Positions 7,016 through 11,852 of a stretch of 11,852 bases of DNA are shown one piece after another (position 1 is the first letter of the stretch; the number at the start of each line of letters is the position of its first letter). The position numbers were made by a program, and so were the translations under genes. Under the pieces are notes generated by a model that was given only the letters and a program-made list of their open reading frames with translations, searched no databases and was not told the origin of the DNA. Source of the DNA: Pseudonocardiales bacterium (GTDB taxonomy: Bacteria > Actinomycetota > Actinomycetes > Mycobacteriales > Pseudonocardiaceae); contig JAODNG010000523.1 of assembly GCA_025465385.1 (NCBI GenBank), positions 1 through 11,852 of the forward strand, written 5' to 3'.

Positions 7016-8526
7016 GCCGAGCCGTGTTGTGCACCCCGCTGCGCGTCGAACAGGCAGCGTTGCGCGGTGCTGGGTACAGCATGCGGGTGGTGCACACCGG
7101 GATGGGCCCCCGGCGCGCCGCGGCCACCGCCGCGACCCTGTCGCGCAACGCTGATCCGGTACTGGTCGCCGGCGTAGCCGGCGCCCTGGCTCCCCACATC
7201 CGCCCAGGCGACGTAGTAGTGGCCACCGAGGTCTGCGCCGGGACCGAAAGCGCACTGCGCTTCCCGAACTCGGCAGCAGAGCTGCCCGCACGCAGCGTGG
7301 AGGTGGCGTCAGCGCCGTTGTTGGCGGGGGCGCTGCGGCGCCTGGGGTTGACCGTGCATACCGGGGCGATCAGTTCGGTTTCGCGGATCGGCTGCGGTCT
7401 GGCCGGCAGCGACGCGCTGGCGGTGGACATGGAGTCGGCGCAGCTGGCGGCTGCGGGTACGCCGTTCGCCGTGGTCCGGGCCATCGTGGACACGCCCGAT
7501 TACCCGCTGTGGCAGCTCGGCACCCTGCGCCGGGGGGTGACCGCGCTGCGGACCCTGCGGGCGTGTGCACCCGCGCTGGAGTTGTGGGCGGCGGCGACCG
7601 GCCCGCGTGAAGTCTTGCTCGCGGCGCCGCGATCGTTTTGCGCGGGCGTGGCCAGAGCGATCGACACCGTGGACCGCGCGTTGCAGCGCTACGGCGCGCC
7701 GGTGTACGTGCGCCGTCAGATCGTGCACAACGCACATGTGGTGGGCGAACTTCAACAACGTGGTGCGGTGTTCGTGGACGAGGTGGACGAGGTGCCGGCC
7801 GGCAGCGTCCTGGTGTTCTCCGCGCATGGGGTTGCGCCTGCGGTGCGCCGGGACGCTGGTGCGCACCAGCGCACCGTCATCGACGCCACCTGCCCGCTGG
7901 TGACCAAGGTGCACAGCGAGATCCGCCGGTACGCGAAGCGGGACAACACGGTCTTCCTCATCGGTCACCCCGACCATGAAGAGGTGCAGGGCAGCATCGG
8001 CGAGGCACCGGATGACGTGATCGTGGTCCCCGATGTCGACACCGCACGCCGCGTGGCGCCGCGGGATCCGTCGCTGGTGGCTTACACGATGCAGACCACG
8101 CTGGCGGTCGACGAGGCTGAGGAGATCGCCGGGATCCTGCGCGATCGATTCCCGACCTTGAGCGCTCCGCGCACTGATGACATCTGCTATGCGACCACCA
8201 ACCGCCAGCGCGCGGTGCGCGCGATCGCCCGCGAGGTAGATCTGGTGCTGGTGGTCGGCTCGCCCAACTCGTCGAACTCGGTGCGCCTGGTGGAGGTGGC
8301 CCAGCGTGAAGGCGTACCGGCGTACCTCGTCGACGACGTCACCGAGATCGATCTGCGCTGGTTAACGGGCGCGGCGCGGGTGGGTGTCACCGCCGGTGCG
8401 TCGGCGCCACCACATCTGGTGGACGAGATCGTGCACTGCCTGGGTGGTCTGGGACCGGTCCGCGCGACGGAGTCGCGGCTGATCGACGAGGACGTCACCT
8501 TCGCGCTACCCGGAGAGGTGGTCTGA
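7012..8526 (+). CDS. Fusion protein: HpnG-like adenosylhopane nucleosidase/phosphorylase + IspH (HMBPP reductase)
   Basis: 504 residues in one uninterrupted frame joining two enzymes. Residues 1-~195 resemble HpnG and the MTA/SAH nucleosidase fold: LRVEQAALR with E13, VAGVAGALAPHIRPGDVVVA (52-71), the ribose-contacting VDMES (138-142, E141) and RAIVDTPD with D160 as candidate catalytic acid. Residues ~199-490 are a complete IspH: iron-sulfur cysteines C210 (SFCAGVARAI), C294 (DATCPLVTKVH) and C392 (DDICYATTNRQRAV), substrate histidines in VHNAHVV (H239) and SAHGV (H272), QTTLAVDE, NSSNSVRL (419-426) and GASAPPHLV (462-470). Family knowledge: HpnG removes adenine from adenosylhopane, the HpnH product; IspH makes IPP and DMAPP from HMBPP. 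Start at 7012 overlaps the shc stop (ATGA) and begins directly at the first beta strand; the frame extends upstream to 6892 only inside shc. The ribosome binding site is weak, consistent with coupling. A short Ala/Arg-rich linker joins the halves. Confidence 0.9.
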   Translation: MSRAVLCTPLRVEQAALRGAGYSMRVVHTGMGPRRAAATAATLSRNADPVLVAGVAGALAPHIRPGDVVVATEVCAGTESALRFPNSAAELPARSVEVASAPLLAGALRRLGLTVHTGAISSVSRIGCGLAGSDALAVDMESAQLAAAGTPFAVVRAIVDTPDYPLWQLGTLRRGVTALRTLRACAPALELWAAATGPREVLLAAPRSFCAGVARAIDTVDRALQRYGAPVYVRRQIVHNAHVVGELQQRGAVFVDEVDEVPAGSVLVFSAHGVAPAVRRDAGAHQRTVIDATCPLVTKVHSEIRRYAKRDNTVFLIGHPDHEEVQGSIGEAPDDVIVVPDVDTARRVAPRDPSLVAYTMQTTLAVDEAEEIAGILRDRFPTLSAPRTDDICYATTNRQRAVRAIAREVDLVLVVGSPNSSNSVRLVEVAQREGVPAYLVDDVTEIDLRWLTGAARVGVTAGASAPPHLVDEIVHCLGGLGPVRATESRLIDEDVTFALPGEVV

Positions 8527-8529
8527 GAA

Positions 8530-9534
8530 ATGCCCATGCCCTTGCGCCAGTCCCTTCGGCTGGGCGGCTTCCTGCTGAAGCAGAAGCTGTTGCGTCGGGA
8601 GAAGTTCGCCCTGCTCGTCGAGCTGGAGCCGTTGTTCGCGTGCAACCTGAAATGCGGCGGCTGCGGCAAGATCGCGCAGCCGGCCGCGCTGCTGAAGAAG
8701 CGGATGCCGGTGGAGCAGGCGATCGCCGCCGTCGAGGAGTGCGGCGCGCCGATGGTCTCCATCGCCGGTGGCGAACCGCTGATGCACCCGCAGATCGACG
8801 AGATCACCCGGCAACTGCTGGACCGCAAGAAGATCGTCTTCCTGTGCACGAACGCGTTGCTGCTGCCCAAGCACCTGCACAAGTTCACCCCGCACCCCAA
8901 CTTCGCCTGGATGGTGCACATCGACGGGTTGCGCGAGCGCCACGACGAGTCGGTGCGCAAGGTTGGGGGCTTCGACGCCGCGGTCGACGCGATCCGCCAA
9001 GCCAAGGCTGCCGGTTTCCGGGTGATGACCAACACGACGTTCTTCAGCACCGACACCCCGCATGACGTGATCGAGGTGCTCGATTACCTCAACAATGAGC
9101 TCGGCGTGGACAACATGCAGATCTCCCCGGCCTACGCCTACGACAAGGCACCCGACCAGGAGCACTGGCTGGGTGTGGAGCAGACCCGCGAGCTGTTCGC
9201 CAAGGCGTTCGGCGATGGGCGACGCCAGAAGTGGCGGCTGAACCACTCCCCGATCTTCCTGGACTTCCTGGAAGGCAAGCGGGAGCTGGCGTGCACTGCG
9301 TGGGGCATCCCGTCGTACTCGTTGCTGGGTTGGCAACGTCCCTGCTACCTGCTCGACGACAGCTACGCCGCGACCTATCGCGAGTTGATCGAAGACACGG
9401 ACTGGTCGAAGTTCGGTCGCGGGCGTGACCCGCGGTGTGCCAACTGCATGGCCCACTGCGGTTACGAGCCCACCGCGGTGGTCGCCACCATGGGATCGCT
9501 TCGCGAGTCTCTCCGCGCCGCCGTAGGCGGCTGA
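8530..9534 (+). CDS. hpnH: HpnH, adenosylhopane synthase (radical SAM)
   Basis: 334 residues. Family knowledge: HpnH uses a [4Fe-4S] cluster and SAM to attach 5'-deoxyadenosine to hopene, giving adenosylhopane, the first C35 hopanoid. Seen: HpnH-type N-terminus MPLRQSLRLGGFLLKQKL (3-20); radical SAM cysteines C38, C42 and C45 in ACNLKCGGCGKIAQ; SAM-contact IAGGEPLMHPQID (~78-90); HIDGLRERHDESV (~137-149); a Cys-rich C-terminal part, RPCYLLDDSYA and PRCANCMAHCGYEPTAV (~299-315), as in the SPASM-like tail of HpnH. Starts 3 nt after the fused hpnG-ispH; GGAGAGG at 8512-8518 is 11 nt from ATG 8530. A second ATG at 8536 is possible and would drop two residues. The C-terminus is followed by 96 bp holding a strong palindrome before dxs. 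Confidence 0.95.
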   Translation: MPMPLRQSLRLGGFLLKQKLLRREKFALLVELEPLFACNLKCGGCGKIAQPAALLKKRMPVEQAIAAVEECGAPMVSIAGGEPLMHPQIDEITRQLLDRKKIVFLCTNALLLPKHLHKFTPHPNFAWMVHIDGLRERHDESVRKVGGFDAAVDAIRQAKAAGFRVMTNTTFFSTDTPHDVIEVLDYLNNELGVDNMQISPAYAYDKAPDQEHWLGVEQTRELFAKAFGDGRRQKWRLNHSPIFLDFLEGKRELACTAWGIPSYSLLGWQRPCYLLDDSYAATYRELIEDTDWSKFGRGRDPRCANCMAHCGYEPTAVVATMGSLRESLRAAVGG

Positions 9535-9556
9535 CCCTCATGCGCGTGCCCGTCGC

Positions 9557-9614
9557 GTTCTGGAGACAGACTGCGGTAAGAGTGCCCGGAATTGCCGCGG
9601 TCCGTCTCCAGAAC
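9557..9614. repeat. 58-bp near-palindromic repeat, copy 1 (hpnH-dxs gap)
   Basis: Arms of 23 nt enclose a 12-nt loop. The outer 11 bp are perfect: GTTCTGGAGAC (9557-9567) with GTCTCCAGAAC (9604-9614). The inner part, GACTGCGGTAA with TTGCCGCGGTC, pairs fully when two G-T wobbles are allowed; a single A/C mismatch separates the blocks. A second copy of identical length lies at 11361-11418, and 45 of 58 positions match by hand alignment. Flanks share CGTCGC on the left and a CGG...GGTGAC pattern on the right. As RNA it would form a very stable hairpin ending 16 nt before the dxs ATG. No T-run follows, so it is not a classical intrinsic terminator. I do not recognise a named family; a dispersed REP/MITE-like element is the best guess. 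Confidence 0.85.
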
Positions 9615-9630
9615 ACGGAACGGTGACCCG

Positions 9631-11430
9631 ATGTCGGTGTTGGACGGGGTCACGGGACCGGCGGATGTGCGGGGGTTGCCGGCGACCGTGCTCCCCACGT
9701 TGGCGGCGGAGGTCCGGGAGTTGTTGATCGACTCGGTGCCGCGCACCAGCGGTCACCTCGGTCCCAACCTCGGGGTCGTCGAGCTGACCATCGGGTTGCA
9801 CCGGGTCTTCGACTCTCCCACCGACGCGATCATTTGGGATACCGGCCACCAGGCGTACGTGCACAAACTGCTCACCGGGCGGCGTGATGGCTTCGCCCGG
9901 CTGCGCAGCGCCGGCGGGCTTTCGGGCTATCCGAGCCGCGCGGAGAGCGAGCATGACCTGGTCGAGAACTCGCACGCCTCGACCGCTCTGTCCTACGCCG
10001 ACGGTCTGGCGCGCGCCTTCGCACTGCGCGGGCAGCTTGATCGCGCGGTCGTCGCAGTGGTCGGCGACGGTGCGCTGACTGGCGGGATGTGCTGGGAGGC
10101 GTTGAACAACATCGGCGGATCACCGCAGCGCCCGGTGATCGTGGTGCTCAACGACAACGGCCGCTCCTACTCGCCGACGGTGGGCTCGCTCCCGGGGCAC
10201 CTGGGCGCGTTGCGACGCCGTGACCTGTCCCGGTCGGTGTTCGACGAGCTAGGCCTGACCTACCTCGGGCCGGTGGACGGCCACGACATCGCGGCGGTGG
10301 AAGCCGCGCTGCACCGGGCCCGGGCTGTCGGGCGTGCGGTGCTGGTGCACTGCGTGACCGTCAAGGGCAAGGGACACCCACCCGCCGAGAACGACGCGGT
10401 GGACTGCATGCACTCGGTGTCCCCACCGAGTGCATCGCTGGGGCCGTCATGGACCGGGGTGATGGCTGACGAGTTGCTGGCTATCGCCCGGGAGCGCCCG
10501 GAGGTGGTCGCGCTGACCGCCGCGATGCTGCACCCCACCGGGCTGCAGCGCTTCGCCGCGCAGTTCCCCGACCGGGTCTTCGACGTCGGGATCGCCGAAC
10601 AGCACGCCGTCACCGCCGCCGCCGGACTGGCAATGGGCGGGCTGCATCCGGTGGTGTGCGTGTACGCGACCTTCCTCAACCGGGCCTTCGACCAGGTCTT
10701 GATGGACGTGGCACTGCACCAGTTGCCGGTCACCTTCGTGCTCGACCGGGCCGGCGTCACTGGCAACGACGGGCCGTCGCACAACGGGATGTGGGACCTG
10801 TCCCTGCTCGGCGTCGTCCCCGGGATGCGGGTGGCCGCGCCGCGTGACGCACTGCGGCTGTGCGCGCTGCTGCGGGAGGCCATCGCGCACCCGGGGCCGA
10901 CCGCGGTGCGGTTCCCCAAGGGTGCAGTGGGCGGTGAGCTGCCGGCGATCGGCCGGATCGGTGGGACCGATGTGTTGGCCCGCAACGGCTGCGGGGGCGT
11001 GCTTGTGGTGGCGGCCGGAGCGTGCGCGCAGGCCGCGGTGGCGGCCGCCGCTGAGCTCGCGGCCTCCGGGGAGAACGTCACCGTGGTGGATCCCCGCTGG
11101 TTGCTGCCGGTGGACCCGGCACTGGTTCGCGCTGCCGGTGGTTACCAGCTCGTCCTGAGCGTCGAAGAAAACGCCAGCGCGGGGGGTTTCGGGGACGCCG
11201 TCGCGCGGGCGGTGCATGTCAGCGGATCGCGCGTCCCCGTGCGTGCCCTGTCGCTGGGCCAGGAGTTCCTACCCCACGCCGCGCGGACCGTACTGCTGCA
11301 TGACCGCGACCTCGATGTCGCAGGCATCGTCCGCGCCGCCCGCTCATCCCAGCACGTCGCGTTCTGGGGACAGATTGCCGTAGCAGCGCCCGGGATCACC
11401 GCGATCTGTTCCCAGAACGCGGGCGGGTGA
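9631..11430 (+). CDS. dxs: 1-deoxy-D-xylulose-5-phosphate synthase (hopanoid-locus copy)
   Basis: 599 residues. Catalyses the TPP-dependent condensation of pyruvate and glyceraldehyde 3-phosphate, the entry step of the MEP pathway. Seen: start MSVLDGVTGPADVRGL typical of Dxs; GHLGPNLG (41-48); WDTGHQAYVHKLLTGRR (69-85); TPP/Mg motif GDGALTGG (145-152) with EALNN (156-160) and NDN (174-176); catalytic Glu in GIAEQHAV (320-327); LDRAGVTGNDGPSHNG (371-386); C-terminal VEENASAGGFGDAV (511-524) and GQEFLPHA (543-550). The linker between domains I and II (about 258-275) looks shorter than in many Dxs and coincides with an intragenic hairpin. Residues 577-596 come from palindrome copy 2, so the tail FWGQIAV...AICSQN is not Dxs sequence; normal Dxs would end near residue 570-575. 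The ATG at 9631 is preferred over the frame start at 9592, which lies within palindrome copy 1. The ribosome binding site is weak (GGAA at 9617-9620). Confidence 0.95.
   Translation: MSVLDGVTGPADVRGLPATVLPTLAAEVRELLIDSVPRTSGHLGPNLGVVELTIGLHRVFDSPTDAIIWDTGHQAYVHKLLTGRRDGFARLRSAGGLSGYPSRAESEHDLVENSHASTALSYADGLARAFALRGQLDRAVVAVVGDGALTGGMCWEALNNIGGSPQRPVIVVLNDNGRSYSPTVGSLPGHLGALRRRDLSRSVFDELGLTYLGPVDGHDIAAVEAALHRARAVGRAVLVHCVTVKGKGHPPAENDAVDCMHSVSPPSASLGPSWTGVMADELLAIARERPEVVALTAAMLHPTGLQRFAAQFPDRVFDVGIAEQHAVTAAAGLAMGGLHPVVCVYATFLNRAFDQVLMDVALHQLPVTFVLDRAGVTGNDGPSHNGMWDLSLLGVVPGMRVAAPRDALRLCALLREAIAHPGPTAVRFPKGAVGGELPAIGRIGGTDVLARNGCGGVLVVAAGACAQAAVAAAAELAASGENVTVVDPRWLLPVDPALVRAAGGYQLVLSVEENASAGGFGDAVARAVHVSGSRVPVRALSLGQEFLPHAARTVLLHDRDLDVAGIVRAARSSQHVAFWGQIAVAAPGITAICSQNAGG
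10408..10435 (+). repeat. Perfect 12-bp inverted repeat inside dxs
   Basis: ATGCACTCGGTG (10408-10419) and its exact complement CACCGAGTGCAT (10424-10435) are separated by four bases, TCCC. It encodes residues 260-269 (MHSVSPPSAS), the start of the linker between the first and second Dxs domains. A 12-bp perfect stem with a 4-nt loop is unexpected in coding sequence and would make a stable mRNA hairpin. No second copy was found in the window. Confidence 0.85.
11361..11418. repeat. 58-bp near-palindromic repeat, copy 2 (3' end of dxs)
   Basis: Same length and organisation as the copy at 9557-9614. Outer arms GTTCTGGGGAC (11361-11371) and GTTCCCAGAAC (11408-11418) pair with one G-T wobble; pairing continues inward through AGATTGC / GCGATCT with one more wobble, then GT/AC after a C/C mismatch. 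In this copy the stem also extends outward by CGC/GCG (11358-11360 with 11419-11421). It lies across the convergent junction: it encodes the last residues of dxs on the plus strand and the last ~7 residues of the monooxygenase on the minus strand. It may act as a two-way transcript barrier, though no T-runs flank it. Confidence 0.85.
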
Positions 11431-11852
11431 CAGGGGCAGTGGTCGGTTCCCCTCGCCTGCGGGCGAGGTAGCGCCGCCGCAGCGAGTGGAACCCGCGTTG
11501 TGCCGCGCGCAGGACCGGGAGCTGGGTGGCGAGATGCATCTGGTAACGCCACGGGGGTTGGGCCCCGTGCCGTCCAGACATCGAGTATGCGACGGCCACC
11601 GCATCCCGGTCGAGGTAGCGGTCGGCGCGCTCGAACCAGGCCATGCTGGTGCGCGCCGCGGCCTGGATCTGCCGCAGCGCGGCGCGGCCCCGCTGGTCAT
11701 AGTCGCCCAGCGCGGCGGAAAGCTCCTCGTGCTCGTACAGGGTCTGGGCGAGCATGACCGCGTCGATCATCGCCAGCCTGGTACCGGACCCGAGGGTGAA
11801 GTGCGTGGTGTGGGCAGCGTCGCCGATGAGAACCAGGTTGTCGTGGCACCAG
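11396..11852 (-). CDS. FAD-dependent monooxygenase, C-terminal part (N-terminus off the right edge)
   Basis: Seen: an open minus-strand frame from the right edge, 151 complete codons before a TGA at 11396-11398. It starts with LVLIGDAAHTTHFTLGSGTRLAM, the C-terminal FAD-binding GD motif of PF01494-type aromatic hydroxylases; the HFTLGSGTRLA wording is closest, as I recall, to the anthraniloyl-/salicylyl-CoA and VioC/VioD-like monooxygenases. A helical tail follows (DAVMLAQTLYEHEELSAALGD, AWFERADRYLD). The last residues (RSGNRSR) come from palindrome copy 2, so the native C-terminus may have been replaced. The gene converges on dxs and overlaps its 3' end by 35 bases. The substrate is unknown; a role in hopanoid modification is not supported by anything beyond adjacency. 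The N-terminal GxGxxG part is outside the window. Confidence 0.8.
   Translation of the reverse strand, partial: WCHDNLVLIGDAAHTTHFTLGSGTRLAMIDAVMLAQTLYEHEELSAALGDYDQRGRAALRQIQAAARTSMAWFERADRYLDRDAVAVAYSMSGRHGAQPPWRYQMHLATQLPVLRAAQRGFHSLRRRYLARRRGEPTTAPVTRPRSGNRSR

Noticed and set aside
9557..9614. Palindrome copy 1 as a canonical rho-independent terminator
   Set aside because: No T-rich tract follows on either strand and the arms are longer than usual; the homologous copy at the dxs end points to a repeat element.
9435..9626. Small plus-strand frame running from hpnH into palindrome copy 1
   Set aside because: Mostly an out-of-frame reading of hpnH; interesting only because its end shows the repeat-encoded peptide.
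9592..9630. Upstream extension of the dxs frame by 13 codons
   Set aside because: It starts within the right half of palindrome copy 1 and adds no Dxs-like sequence; Dxs homology begins at MSVLDGVTGP.
9557..11418. The two palindromes as a CRISPR array or as inverted ends of a composite transposon
   Set aside because: Only two copies 1.8 kb apart, no spacers, no transposase, each copy is itself a palindrome, and I see no target-site duplication.

Overview
The window carries most of an actinobacterial hopanoid biosynthesis locus. High G+C throughout, GTG and ATG starts, short 4-base gene overlaps and the hpnCDE order point to an actinomycete; Pseudonocardiales or a relative is a guess that the sequence does not settle. 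No rRNA, tRNA, transposase or CRISPR array is visible.

Layout. Positions 1-631 (minus) hold the N-terminal part of a PucR/CdaR-type regulator with an RsbRD_N-like helical domain. It is divergent from the hopanoid operon across a 148-bp intergenic region (632-779) that contains an interrupted dyad. From 780 to 9534 seven genes run rightward with almost no gaps: hpnC, hpnD, hpnE (farnesyl diphosphate to squalene), a polyprenyl diphosphate synthase (likely makes the farnesyl diphosphate), shc (squalene-hopene cyclase), a fused gene whose N-terminal half is HpnG-like (adenosylhopane nucleosidase/phosphorylase) and whose C-terminal half is a complete IspH (last step of the MEP pathway), and hpnH (radical SAM adenosylhopane synthase). 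After a 96-bp gap comes dxs (first step of the MEP pathway, 9631-11430). From the right edge a FAD-dependent monooxygenase gene runs leftward and meets dxs tail to tail.

How the genes work together. Dxs and IspH supply C5 units, the prenyl synthase builds farnesyl diphosphate, HpnD/HpnC/HpnE make squalene, Shc cyclises it to hopene, HpnH adds 5'-deoxyadenosine and the HpnG-like domain removes adenine to give a ribosylhopane-type intermediate. The locus thus encodes precursor supply, C30 hopene formation and the start of C35 extended hopanoids. Later side-chain genes are not in view.

Most unusual features. (1) Two 58-bp near-palindromes of the same length and phase, about 78% identical by hand alignment, bracket dxs. 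One lies in the hpnH-dxs gap; the other overlaps the 3' end of dxs, supplies its last ~20 residues before the final GG, and also ends the convergent monooxygenase gene. They look like copies of a dispersed palindromic repeat (REP/MITE-like) that I cannot assign to a named family. (2) The HpnG-IspH fusion keeps the key residues of both halves. (3) A perfect 12-bp inverted repeat sits in a shortened inter-domain linker of dxs.
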